Below are positions 18,638 through 26,704 of a stretch of 28,263 nucleotides of DNA, piece by piece (the first letter of the stretch is position 1; the number at the start of each line of letters is the position of its first letter). The position numbers were made by a program, and so were the translations under genes. The stretch comes from Gemmatimonadota bacterium. Lineage in GTDB: Bacteria; 4572-55; J002. The notes under the pieces are model-generated. The model saw nothing but the letters and a program-made list of their open reading frames with translations. It was not told where the DNA came from and searched no databases. The stretch spans positions 1 through 28,263 of the forward strand of contig RFFQ01000178.1 in NCBI GenBank assembly GCA_003697105.1. Reading direction: 5' to 3'.

Positions 18638-18765
18638 ATAAGCCTCCTGTTAAGTAGATGTAAATCCCCAATCGGGACATAGTGTGACTGACAAAAATAC
18701 CCCCCTAAGATAATCCATCGTACCATAATAAATCGTAAGAGGCAAGCAAAATCAGCACAAAGCTA

Positions 18766-18794
18766 TTGACATTTTTTTTTATCGACTGTATTCT
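18766..18794 (+). promoter_or_regulatory. Sigma-70-type promoter for the TPP riboswitch transcript
   Basis: TTGACA (18766-18771) and TATTCT (18789-18794) are separated by 17 bases that include a run of nine T. Transcription would start near 18801, just ahead of the aptamer. Confidence 0.72.
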
Positions 18795-18814
18795 TCCCTC
18801 AAGTAGCTATCGAT

Positions 18815-18902
18815 CTTTACCAGTTGGGGTGCCACCTAGGTGGTGGCTGAGATTAGACCCATTGCACCTGATCTGGGTAATACCAGCGTAGGGAACGTAA
18901 TC
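18815..18902 (+). promoter_or_regulatory. TPP (THI-box) riboswitch aptamer
   Basis: All conserved blocks are present in order: GGGGTGCC (18826-18833), GGCTGAGAT (around 18845-18853), then CACCTGATCTGGGTAATACC and GCGTAGGGAA ending at 18895. TTAC (18817-18820) can close P1 with GTAA (18897-18900). The P3 arm here is very short. This aptamer binds thiamin pyrophosphate. Followed by an intrinsic terminator, it most likely switches off transcription when TPP is plentiful. Confidence 0.95.
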
Positions 18903-18938
18903 ATTTAACATGTAACCATTTTATAGGTTTATCAAGTT

Positions 18939-18972
18939 GCCGCTTCCTACGCGAGAGGAGGCGGCTTTTTTT
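18939..18972 (+). terminator. Riboswitch expression-platform terminator
   Basis: GCCGCTTCCT (18939-18948) pairs with AGGAGGCGGC (18956-18965), ten pairs with one G-U, around a 7-base loop, followed by seven T. It lies between the TPP aptamer and the receptor gene, as expected for a transcriptional off-switch. I did not work out the competing antiterminator pairing. Confidence 0.85.
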
Positions 18973-19001
18973 ATACCTTTTTCTGTTTAGGAGGTGTTCA
19001 G

Positions 19002-21452
19002 ATGCAACACATTCATATAATCGCTCTGTTTTTAGTGCTGGCATATTCTACCGGATGGGGGCAAACGTTGGCAGGGGTTGTCCTTGATGCGGAAACGCAA
19101 AAACCCTTAAATGGGGCAAATGTGATCTTGGAAGGAACTCCGCCACGCACCACAATATCAAATACGGAGGGTCAATTTGAATTTAAAAACATCAAGCCAT
19201 CAACATATCAATTACACGTCAGTTATATCGGTTATCAATCTTATAAAAAATCGATTGTAATCGAGCAGGATCAAACGCTGACCATTTTGCTCCAACCGGC
19301 AGCCGTCCCATTAGATGAAGTGTTAGTGCTTTCGAGCCGTGCTCGTGATCGAGAGACTCCAGCGGCATTCTCTACCCTGACGCGTAATGACATCGAAAAC
19401 CGGTATGCGGCACAGGATATCCCCATGTTACTCAGCGAGTTACCGTCGATCAAGGCGTATTCAGAAACGGGTCATGGTGTGGGGTACACGTATCTTTCGA
19501 TTCGTGGGTTTGACCAGCGCCGGATTTCGGTGTTGATCAATGGTGTTCCCCAGAATGACCCCGAAGACCATAATGTGTACTGGGTTGATCTGCCGGATTT
19601 GGTCGCTAATGTTGAGGACATTCAGGTGCAACGTGGCGCAGGCAGTGCTTTTTATGGACCTCCGGCGATTGGTGGGTCCATCAACATCATTACGTCTCAT
19701 TTTAAGGTAAAACCAAAGTTAACCGTCCAGACCGGTTTTGGTAGTTATGAGACACAGCGTCACTCACTTGCCCTCAACAGTGGACTGATCAAAGACCGGT
19801 ATATTTTGCACGGGCGGATTTCTCAAATCAAGAGCGATGGTTATCGGGACCAATCGTGGGTAGATTTCAAAAGTTATTTTTTGGGGATTCAGCGTCTGGG
19901 AGAACGCACAACAGCCCGCTTGCAGTTTTATGGTGGCCCCATTGAGGATCACCTCGCCTATAGTGGAATTTCTAAAGCGGATGCTAAAGATCAGGACTTA
20001 CGCAAACAGAATCCGATCCAGCGTCCGGATGAAATTGAGAATTTCAACCAACCTCATCTGGATTTTATCCATGAATTTCGGGTAAATGATCGATTAAAAA
20101 TCAATAATACCATTTTTGGAATTTGGGGCTACGGCTTTTTTGATTATGACGGATCGTGGGCGCCAATGTCTTACTTCCGCCTGACACCGGAATACGGATT
20201 TGACATCCAAGACCCGGAAAACACGTATGTGGATAGTTTGCTCATCCGGGCATATGTGGACAACCAACAATACGGGTGGTATCCGCAGGTAACGCTCAAG
20301 CAAGATTGGGGTGGAATTGTCAGTGGAGCGGAATTCCGTACCCATCGTTCCCTGCACTGGGGGCGTATTCAGAAGGGTGACAGCGAGCTACCCCGTGCTA
20401 TTTCCGGGGATTATCAGGGTTTGAATTACGTAGGCAGCCGCCGTTATTATGAATACAAAGGCGGGAAAGATATTATTTCGCCGTTTTTCCGGCTTAATTA
20501 TTATGTACGCCCCAACATCAATTTGATGGTTGACCTACAATATGTGTATCTCAAATATAAATTATATGATGAAAAATTTATCGGCACAGACTTTGATTTG
20601 ACATATCACTTTCTCAATCCCCGAATTGGAATCAATTACAATATTGACGATCAATTGAGTACATTTGTCAGTTTTTCCCGGACAAGCCGCGAACCCCGAC
20701 TCAAGAACTTCTATGATGCCGCGGAAGCCAGTACCCCGGAAAGTTGGGGAGCGGTCGTGCCTCAGTTTGAAGTCAACTCCGATGGAAGCTATAATTTTGA
20801 TGAACCTTTAGTGAATCCAGAAGTGTTAAACGATTATGAGTGGGGCTTGAGCTACCGGAAAGAACGGCTATTTGCTAGCGTCAATCTGTTCTATATGGAT
20901 TTTCAAGATGAAATCATTAAGAGCGGCCAACTAGACCGTTTTGGACAACCGGTCACAGGTAATGCCGAACAGACCGTTCATGCCGGAATCGAACTTGCGG
21001 CAACCCTACCGCTTCATGAAACATTGACGTTGAGTGGAAATTTCACATACAGCCAAAATGAGCTGAAAAAATACACGGTTTACGACTCCGATGAAACCGA
21101 GATCGATTTAGCTGGGAATCCAATCGCGGGTTTCCCCGATATACTGGGCAATGCCCGTGTAACGTACTCCAATTTTGGATTGACGGCATCCTTGAAAATG
21201 CAACACGTTGGTAAGCAATACACGGATAATTTTAAAAATGAAGAGAATACCGTCGATCCGTACACGGTCTTTGACCTCAATCTAAACTATCAAGTACCTG
21301 TAGAACCGCTCACCGGACTTTCGGTTAAAATGCATATTAATAATCTGTTTGATGAACTGTACATCTCGCATGGTGAAGGAGATTCGTTTTTTCCGGCGGC
21401 AGAACGGAACTTTTTTGTCGGCATGAGTTATGAACTCACCGGCAGCCGCTAA
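19002..21452 (+). CDS. TonB-dependent outer-membrane receptor, probably for thiamin or a thiamin precursor
   Basis: An 816-residue outer-membrane receptor. A signal peptide (about 1-20) is followed by a CarboxypepD_reg-like beta-sandwich (about 22-100; GVVLDAETQKPLNGANVILEG) and a TonB-box-like DEVLVLSS (about 104-111). Next come a plug (about 118-230; LLSELPSIKAYSETG, LSIRGFDQRRISVLINGVP, VQRGAGSAFYGPPAIGGSINI) and a barrel to the end, with the late NxxFxENT-like NNLFDELY segment. The TPP riboswitch in front is strong evidence for a vitamin B1-related substrate; THI-box-controlled TonB receptors of this kind are known in Bacteroidetes. No inner-membrane thiamin transporter is linked, since a terminator follows the gene. 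AGGAGGTG lies just upstream of the ATG. The exact ligand (thiamin, TPP, HMP or another) is inferred. Confidence 0.9.
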   Translation: MQHIHIIALFLVLAYSTGWGQTLAGVVLDAETQKPLNGANVILEGTPPRTTISNTEGQFEFKNIKPSTYQLHVSYIGYQSYKKSIVIEQDQTLTILLQPAAVPLDEVLVLSSRARDRETPAAFSTLTRNDIENRYAAQDIPMLLSELPSIKAYSETGHGVGYTYLSIRGFDQRRISVLINGVPQNDPEDHNVYWVDLPDLVANVEDIQVQRGAGSAFYGPPAIGGSINIITSHFKVKPKLTVQTGFGSYETQRHSLALNSGLIKDRYILHGRISQIKSDGYRDQSWVDFKSYFLGIQRLGERTTARLQFYGGPIEDHLAYSGISKADAKDQDLRKQNPIQRPDEIENFNQPHLDFIHEFRVNDRLKINNTIFGIWGYGFFDYDGSWAPMSYFRLTPEYGFDIQDPENTYVDSLLIRAYVDNQQYGWYPQVTLKQDWGGIVSGAEFRTHRSLHWGRIQKGDSELPRAISGDYQGLNYVGSRRYYEYKGGKDIISPFFRLNYYVRPNINLMVDLQYVYLKYKLYDEKFIGTDFDLTYHFLNPRIGINYNIDDQLSTFVSFSRTSREPRLKNFYDAAEASTPESWGAVVPQFEVNSDGSYNFDEPLVNPEVLNDYEWGLSYRKERLFASVNLFYMDFQDEIIKSGQLDRFGQPVTGNAEQTVHAGIELAATLPLHETLTLSGNFTYSQNELKKYTVYDSDETEIDLAGNPIAGFPDILGNARVTYSNFGLTASLKMQHVGKQYTDNFKNEENTVDPYTVFDLNLNYQVPVEPLTGLSVKMHINNLFDELYISHGEGDSFFPAAERNFFVGMSYELTGSR

Positions 21453-21500
21453 CTTTAAACTTGACAATCTTCTTAAAATTCATGATGTAGTACCAACTCA

Positions 21501-21538
21501 AACCCCTTCATGGTTTCAGTATGAAGGGGTTCTTTTTT
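21501..21538 (+). terminator. Terminator after the TonB receptor gene
   Basis: AACCCCTTCA (21501-21510) pairs perfectly with TGAAGGGGTT (21522-21531) around an 11-base loop, followed by CTTTTTT. It ends only about 16 bases before the next gene's ATG, so that gene must rely on read-through or a promoter I cannot see. Confidence 0.85.
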
Positions 21539-21554
21539 GTTGATTTTCAAGGAT

Positions 21555-22397
21555 ATGATGATGATTCGATTATATACATGTTTACTTGGTGTTATTTTGG
21601 TGTTGACGGGTTGCGCCTCCGCCCCGAAACCACCATCGTCTTCAGAAATATCGAACCAGTTACCGGAATTACCCCTACCGATTAATCTGATGGGTCAAGC
21701 GGGGGATCAACAGGCACAATTACACTGGGAATTACAGGGAGAATTGAATAAATATGTCCTCGGCTATCAGATTTTCGTAAGCGATAAGCCGTTAGCGGGA
21801 CTTAGCACTGCCCAATTACCCGCCCCGCGTGCCACGTGGCCTCCTTATCATTTGGATGGCGATAGCAATGATTGGACGCATTATCAATTAGACGATCTAA
21901 AAAATGGAGAACGATACTATATACACCTCCGGATCGTAGGCTCAAACCAACGAGTCAGTGCCCCCTCGAACGAAGTGACGGTCATCCCGCGCCCAGAAGG
22001 GGTTATCAAACTTTATGAAACATCATCCAAGTCTTTCAGTGCGTTTGATTTTTCTCACCTGGAATTGGTCAGCAGTACCAGCCAAAATGCTGATATTGTG
22101 TTTGATGTCCGCCAAAAAGTGCCACTATTGCGCAGCCCTCATTTACGTCAAAAAGGGCTGCGTAAAACTGGCATTGTAGATTTGAAAACGAGCTATCAAT
22201 TTCCCCAGTTCAATGAAGTCCCCCACCTTGTGCTTGTGGCAGAGGAACAAGCTGAAGTGGGGCATCTGTTTGTCATCCATACAGCAGATGGAAATTATGC
22301 GAAACTTCAGGTGGAATCCCTAGGAGGATCGCCACCAAACCGGTATGTAGAGCTACGATATTGTTACCAAACCCTTCCCGGCGTCACTCAATTTTGA
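21555..22397 (+). CDS. Hypothetical lipoprotein with a fibronectin type III-like domain
   Basis: About 280 residues. The lipoprotein signal ends in VILVLTGCASAPK, with the lipidated Cys about 18-20 residues in. A region from about residue 50 to 145 has Fn3-like character (VNLMGQ-type start, AQLHWELQG, YQIFVSDK, LKNGERYYIHLRIVG, SAPSNEVTVIPRP). The C-terminal half is unrecognised. Three ATGs stand in a row at 21555, 21558 and 21561; AAGGA at 21549-21553 best fits the last one. An upstream in-frame TTG at 21537 lies in the T tract of the preceding terminator and would spoil the signal peptide, so I reject it. Probably an envelope-anchored protein of unknown role. Confidence 0.78.
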   Translation: MMMIRLYTCLLGVILVLTGCASAPKPPSSSEISNQLPELPLPINLMGQAGDQQAQLHWELQGELNKYVLGYQIFVSDKPLAGLSTAQLPAPRATWPPYHLDGDSNDWTHYQLDDLKNGERYYIHLRIVGSNQRVSAPSNEVTVIPRPEGVIKLYETSSKSFSAFDFSHLELVSSTSQNADIVFDVRQKVPLLRSPHLRQKGLRKTGIVDLKTSYQFPQFNEVPHLVLVAEEQAEVGHLFVIHTADGNYAKLQVESLGGSPPNRYVELRYCYQTLPGVTQF

Positions 22398-22404
22398 ATT
22401 CTGA

Positions 22405-22433
22405 TTGACAGGAGGTATTTCCGTTATTATGTT
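22405..22433 (+). promoter_or_regulatory. Sigma-70-type promoter for the mnmG-rsmG-parAB cluster
   Basis: TTGACA (22405-22410), a 17-base spacer and TATGTT (22428-22433) stand about 50 bases upstream of the mnmG ATG. The -35 is a perfect match and the -10 four of six. No other promoter was seen between here and the right edge. Confidence 0.6.
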
Positions 22434-22480
22434 TCTAGCACATTTTTTTCACATTTACCGCGGTTGGGGTAAGAGGTTTC

Positions 22481-24361
22481 ATGGCACGTAATCGTAAATA
22501 TGACATCATCGTAGTGGGTGCCGGTCACGCTGGGTGTGAAGCCGCACTCGCGGCCGCACGGATGGGAATGCGGACGGCATTATTCACGCTAAATTTAGAT
22601 CATGTTGCCCAAATGTCCTGCAACCCCGCAATTGGCGGCTTGGCAAAAGGGCAGTTAGTGCGTGAAATCGATGCCCTTGGCGGCGAAATGGCAAAAGTGA
22701 CAGATAAAACCGGTATTCAGTTCCGAATGTTGAACACTCGGAAGGGACCGGCGGTCTGGTCACCCCGAGCCCAATCGGACAAAAAAGCATACCAGCTTCA
22801 GATGAAATATGTTGTAGAAAATCAGGAAAACCTTGATCTCAAACAAGCGTTGATTGAGCGAATCTTGATTAAAGAAGGGTGTGCTTATGGTGTCCAAACC
22901 CAGATTGGAATGGAATACAATGCCGACGCGATCATCCTGACCACGGGTACATTTTTACGTGGGCTGATTCATATTGGACACAACAATTTTTCTGGGGGTC
23001 GGGCAGGGGACACCGCAGCCGAAACACTTTCCAGTGATTTGCGTAATGCCGGGTTTGAACTGGCACGCTTCAAAACGGGCACCCCCCCCCGGCTTGATGC
23101 GAAAACCATCGATTTTTCCAAACTTGAAATTCAACCGGGCGATAATCCACCACCGGCATTTTCATTTCAAACAAAAGCAATTACCCAACCCCAAATTCCA
23201 TGCTGGATCACCTATACGACGGAAAAGACGCACGATCTCATTCGGGAAAATTTAGATGCTTCCCCGATGTATGCCGGGATTATTGAAGGCACAGGTCCCC
23301 GGTATTGCCCTTCCATTGAAGATAAAGTGGTGCGTTTTGCCGATAAAACCCGCCACCAGATTTTCCTTGAGCCAGAGGGGTATCACACCCGCGAAATTTA
23401 CTGCAATGGTATATCCACAAGCTTACCGGAGGAAGTCCAATGGGAACTGGTACACACGATCCCCGGTTTAGAAAATGCAGAAATCATGCGTCCGGGTTAT
23501 GCCATTGAATATGATTATGCCCCGCCGAATCAAATCCACATGACAATGGAAACCAAAGCGGTGGAAAACCTCTATTTTGCCGGACAAATCAACGGAACAA
23601 CAGGTTATGAAGAAGCCGCCGTACAAGGGCTGATGGCAGGAATCAACGCGGTGCGAAAACTCCGCGGGCAATCACCTTTTATTCTTCAACGTTCGGAAGC
23701 CTATATTGGCGTATTGATTGACGATCTGGTTACAAAAGGCGTAGATGAACCCTACCGGATGTTCACCAGCCGTGCGGAATACCGCTTGGTATTACGGCAG
23801 GATAACGCCGATGAACGGTTAATGCCTTACGGGTATGACTTAGGATTATTGCCAGAAACGGTTTATCGCGCATTCGAGAAAAAGCAAGCCTGCATTGACG
23901 CAGAAATCGACCGGATGCACTCTGTGCGAGTCAAACCAAAAGAACTGAACCCATTTTTGGCAACCGCCGGCGGCGCTCCGGTGAATGAATCCCTTTCATT
24001 AGCTGATTTAATCAAGCGCGTAGAATTCGATTACGCGACATTGGCGGAGATCGACCCAGACCGCACGCCATTACCGGAGGAGGTCACGCGACAAGTGGAG
24101 CTAAAGATAAAATACGAGGGTTACATCAAACGCCAGACGGAACAAATTGAACGATTTCGCAAGATGGAACAACTTCAGATTCCACAGGACGTCAATTTCC
24201 GTGAAATTCAGGGAATTACCCTCGAAGCGCGGGAGAAGCTTTCGCGCATCCGTCCGGTTTCCGTCGGGCAAGCCTCCCGAATTTCAGGCGTATCCCCGGC
24301 GGATATTGCGGTATTAATGGTACATCTCAAAGCACGGACTCAAACCAGCAAATTAGGTTAA
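22481..24361 (+). CDS. mnmG: tRNA uridine-5-carboxymethylaminomethyl modification enzyme MnmG (GidA)
   Basis: A 626-residue FAD protein that, with MnmE, installs the cmnm5 group on U34 of certain tRNAs using methylene-tetrahydrofolate. Visible motifs are the dinucleotide-binding VVGAGHAGCEAALAAARMG (about 11-29), SCNPAIGGLAKGQLVREIDALGG, GTFLRGLIHIG and FKTGTPPRLD. The catalytic-region PCWITYTTEKTH, RPGYAIEYDY, FAGQINGTTGYEEAAVQG and the C-terminal YEGYIKRQ helix also match. The length is normal and the gene is intact. AAGAGG precedes the ATG. It begins the classic mnmG-rsmG-parA-parB order found close to the chromosomal origin in many bacteria. MnmE is not in the window. Confidence 0.97.
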   Translation: MARNRKYDIIVVGAGHAGCEAALAAARMGMRTALFTLNLDHVAQMSCNPAIGGLAKGQLVREIDALGGEMAKVTDKTGIQFRMLNTRKGPAVWSPRAQSDKKAYQLQMKYVVENQENLDLKQALIERILIKEGCAYGVQTQIGMEYNADAIILTTGTFLRGLIHIGHNNFSGGRAGDTAAETLSSDLRNAGFELARFKTGTPPRLDAKTIDFSKLEIQPGDNPPPAFSFQTKAITQPQIPCWITYTTEKTHDLIRENLDASPMYAGIIEGTGPRYCPSIEDKVVRFADKTRHQIFLEPEGYHTREIYCNGISTSLPEEVQWELVHTIPGLENAEIMRPGYAIEYDYAPPNQIHMTMETKAVENLYFAGQINGTTGYEEAAVQGLMAGINAVRKLRGQSPFILQRSEAYIGVLIDDLVTKGVDEPYRMFTSRAEYRLVLRQDNADERLMPYGYDLGLLPETVYRAFEKKQACIDAEIDRMHSVRVKPKELNPFLATAGGAPVNESLSLADLIKRVEFDYATLAEIDPDRTPLPEEVTRQVELKIKYEGYIKRQTEQIERFRKMEQLQIPQDVNFREIQGITLEAREKLSRIRPVSVGQASRISGVSPADIAVLMVHLKARTQTSKLG

Positions 24362-24365
24362 TCAA

Positions 24366-25061
24366 ATGGATGTTTCACGTGAAACATCAGCGGTATCTGA
24401 TTGGCAATACTCATTTTTAGAGGGGCTTCGTTCATTTAATATTGAATTGGAGGAGGAGCAATTACGCCAATTTCAGCACTACCACCAGTTGCTTGTCGCA
24501 TGGAATCGCCGGATCAATTTAGTCTCCAGAAAGGATGCAACCCGCCTTGAAATTGCCCACTTTTTGGATTCATTACTGATCGTGCCGGAATTACAACGAC
24601 GGCGTCCCCAAACGTTAATCGACGTGGGAACCGGAGGAGGATTCCCCGGCTTGCCTTTAAAACTGGCGTTACCGGAGATGAACACCACCCTTGTGGATGC
24701 GTCACGCAAGAAAACACTGTTTCTGCGGCATTTTATCCGAGAAACCCAACTCGCTGGAGTAACCATTTTAAACATCCGAGCGGAAGCGTTAGCACAATCC
24801 CATGCAGGACAGTTTCAGGTGGGGGTTGCCCGAGCCGTTGCCGCGCTCGAGACGCTAATTCCGCTAATGCTACCCCTACTGCGTCCCGGAGGTATTTTTT
24901 TTGCATATAAAGGCGGGGATTTAAAAAACGAAATTGACGCATCAAAACCTGTTTTAGCACAGTACCACGCATCACTTGAAACCGTTCATACGTTTAAACT
25001 ACCCGGTATTCAAAAAGAACGCAAAATTTTAGTCATCTGTAAGCACTCTGAGGAAAAATAA
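24366..25061 (+). CDS. rsmG: 16S rRNA (guanine-527 N7)-methyltransferase RsmG (GidB)
   Basis: A 231-residue SAM-dependent methyltransferase that modifies G527 of 16S rRNA. The SAM-binding motif I reads LIDVGTGGGFPGLPLKLALP (about 79-98), followed by TTLVDASRKKTLFLRHF, and VGVARAVAALETLIPL and FFAYKGG fit the family. The start lies 4 bases after the mnmG stop. Codons 2-7 are written over a perfect parS site, so the N-terminus (MDVSRETSA) is partly dictated by DNA partition sequence rather than enzyme function. Confidence 0.95.
   Translation: MDVSRETSAVSDWQYSFLEGLRSFNIELEEEQLRQFQHYHQLLVAWNRRINLVSRKDATRLEIAHFLDSLLIVPELQRRRPQTLIDVGTGGGFPGLPLKLALPEMNTTLVDASRKKTLFLRHFIRETQLAGVTILNIRAEALAQSHAGQFQVGVARAVAALETLIPLMLPLLRPGGIFFAYKGGDLKNEIDASKPVLAQYHASLETVHTFKLPGIQKERKILVICKHSEEK
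24371..24386. promoter_or_regulatory. parS centromere site (ParB-binding)
   Basis: TGTTTCACGTGAAACA is a perfect 16-base palindrome identical to the consensus chromosomal parS of B. subtilis type. It sits within the first codons of rsmG, about 1.4 kb from parB. ParB is known to load here as a CTP-dependent clamp and spread. Confidence 0.96.
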
Positions 25062-25068
25062 AAACGTT

Positions 25069-25833
25069 ATGGCACGAGTCATCGCCATTACCAATCAAAA
25101 AGGGGGCGTGGGTAAAACGACAACCTCGATCAACTTAGCCGCATGCCTTGTGGAAGCGGGACAGCGCGTGCTACTCGTTGATATGGACTCCCAAGCAAAT
25201 TCTACGAGCGGGTTGGGAATTGACAAAAATGCAGTTGAGACCAGTATTTACCACGTGTTGATCGGAGAAGCGAACCTGCAAGAAATTATCCGGCCAATCG
25301 CGGTCGATTTTGATCTCGCCCCATCAAACCCTCATCTTATCGGGGCGGAAGTGGAATTGATTCAAACTCTAGCACGGGAACAACGGCTCAAAAATGCCCT
25401 CCAACCCCTACGAGAGGCATATGACTTTATCATCATTGACTGCCCTCCGTCATTAGGGTTACTTACTATCAACAGTTTGACCGCCTCCGATAAAGTATTG
25501 ATCCCCATCCAATCAGAGTATTACGCCTTGGAAGGGTTGCAACAATTGTTAAACACCATCGAATTACTGAAACGGAGTGGCTTAAATTCAACGTTGGATA
25601 TCGAAGGGGTGCTAATCACCATGTATGATCAACGGTTGAACCTATCCAAACAGGTCATGGAAGAAGTAGAATCTTTTTTTAAGGATAAAATTTACAAAAC
25701 CGTTATTCCTCGTAACGTCCGGCTTAGTGAGTCTCCTAGTTTTGGGCAGACGATCATTGAATATGCCCCGGACTCCTCTGGGGCACAAAGTTACCAACAA
25801 TTAGCAAAAGAGGTATTATCTCGTGAAGGGTAA
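25069..25833 (+). CDS. parA: Chromosome-partitioning ATPase ParA (Soj)
   Basis: A 254-residue MinD/ParA-family ATPase of the small chromosomal type, without the extra N-terminal HTH of plasmid ParA type Ia. The deviant Walker A NQKGGVGKTTTSINLA is at about residues 8-23. MDSQANSTSGLG (A') and the Walker B IIIDCPPSLGLLT follow, and IPIQSEYYALEGLQQL and VIPRNVRLSESPSFG complete the family pattern. It starts 7 bases after rsmG, and its last 11 bases overlap parB. With ParB and parS it separates origins after replication. Confidence 0.97.
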   Translation: MARVIAITNQKGGVGKTTTSINLAACLVEAGQRVLLVDMDSQANSTSGLGIDKNAVETSIYHVLIGEANLQEIIRPIAVDFDLAPSNPHLIGAEVELIQTLAREQRLKNALQPLREAYDFIIIDCPPSLGLLTINSLTASDKVLIPIQSEYYALEGLQQLLNTIELLKRSGLNSTLDIEGVLITMYDQRLNLSKQVMEEVESFFKDKIYKTVIPRNVRLSESPSFGQTIIEYAPDSSGAQSYQQLAKEVLSREG

Positions 25834-26704
25834 ATCAAACCGGCTGGGACGCGGATTAGGCGCATTGATCCCGGGTGGTGAAAGCGTGGGTAAAGGTGAA
25901 CACGTTTTACATCTCGAACTAAATCAAATCCAACCCAATGCACTTCAGCCCCGCCGGGAATTTGACACCGAAAAACTGGAAGAATTGGCACAATCGATTC
26001 GGATCAATGGTGTGTTGCAACCCATTATCGTCCGGCAACAGGATACAGATAGTACCTATGAGTTAGTTGCTGGAGAACGCCGCTGGCGAGCGTCCCAATT
26101 AGCCGGATTAACGAAAATTCCTGCCATTGTTCGTGACGTTTCCAATGACCAGCTATTACAGCTCGCCTTGATCGAAAATATCCAACGAGAAAACTTAAAT
26201 CCGGTAGAGGAAGCCCAAGCTTACGAACAGTTAATCCAACAATGGGGTTGGACACAAGAAGAACTCGCCGTACAAGTCGGAAAAAGCCGGTCCACCATTA
26301 CCAATGTTCTGCGGCTACTCAAATTACCGTTAGCCATTCAAAAATATCTTCAAGAAGGACACCTTTCGATGGGACATGCCCGGGCATTGCTCGCGTTACC
26401 CGATACCCCCAGTCAGATTTATTATGGTGAATTGGCCATCAAGGAAAAGCTTTCCGTACGCGAAATAGAAGCCCTCGTTAAAAAGAACCAACGCTCCGGA
26501 AAAAAATCCGGTAACCGGAATTTAAAAATAAAATCGCCTCAATTATCATCCGTAGAAGCGCAATTGCGAACACTTTTGGGCACAAAAGTGGTTGTAAACC
26601 AAAAATCAAATAAAAAAGGTAAAATTGAAATTGAATTCTACTCCAATGAGGATTTGAACCGGCTCATTGAACAGTTCTCAAAAATAGGTGGGTCACATGT
26701 TTGA
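25823..26704 (+). CDS. parB: Chromosome-partitioning protein ParB (Spo0J)
   Basis: A 293-residue ParB that binds parS. It begins with a basic RLGRGLGALIPG segment, the usual ParA-stimulating N-terminus. The CTPase/ParB domain follows (about 28-115) with LQPRREFD, LVAGERRWRASQLAGL (GERRWRA at 84-90) and ENIQRENLNPVEEAQAY. A central HTH (TQEELAVQVGKSRSTITNVLRLLKL, about 140-165) and a C-terminal dimerisation region complete it. Translation starts at GTG inside the end of parA (11-base overlap), which indicates coupling. Its end overlaps the start of the M23 peptidase gene by 8 bases. Confidence 0.97.
   Translation: MKGKSNRLGRGLGALIPGGESVGKGEHVLHLELNQIQPNALQPRREFDTEKLEELAQSIRINGVLQPIIVRQQDTDSTYELVAGERRWRASQLAGLTKIPAIVRDVSNDQLLQLALIENIQRENLNPVEEAQAYEQLIQQWGWTQEELAVQVGKSRSTITNVLRLLKLPLAIQKYLQEGHLSMGHARALLALPDTPSQIYYGELAIKEKLSVREIEALVKKNQRSGKKSGNRNLKIKSPQLSSVEAQLRTLLGTKVVVNQKSNKKGKIEIEFYSNEDLNRLIEQFSKIGGSHV

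Larger units (their letters stand above)
18638..19001. other. Intergenic regulatory region of the TonB receptor
   Basis: This 364-base divergent spacer contains the plus-strand promoter, TPP riboswitch and terminator described separately. The part from 18638 to 18765 holds the minus-strand gene's ribosome site; beyond that I saw no convincing promoter for the lipoprotein gene. Confidence 0.6.

Noticed and set aside
21459-21485. TTGACA downstream of the TonB receptor as a promoter for the lipoprotein gene
   Set aside because: No acceptable -10 at 16-18 bases, and the transcript would have to cross the strong terminator at 21501-21538.
21537-21554. TTG start for the Fn3-like lipoprotein
   Set aside because: It lies in the T tract of a terminator with no ribosome site, and would add residues ahead of a normal lipoprotein signal.
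23410-23422. DnaA-box-like sequence (ATATCCACA), and TGTGGATCA near 27992
   Set aside because: Each is an isolated one-mismatch copy inside a coding region, with no cluster and no AT-rich unwinding element.
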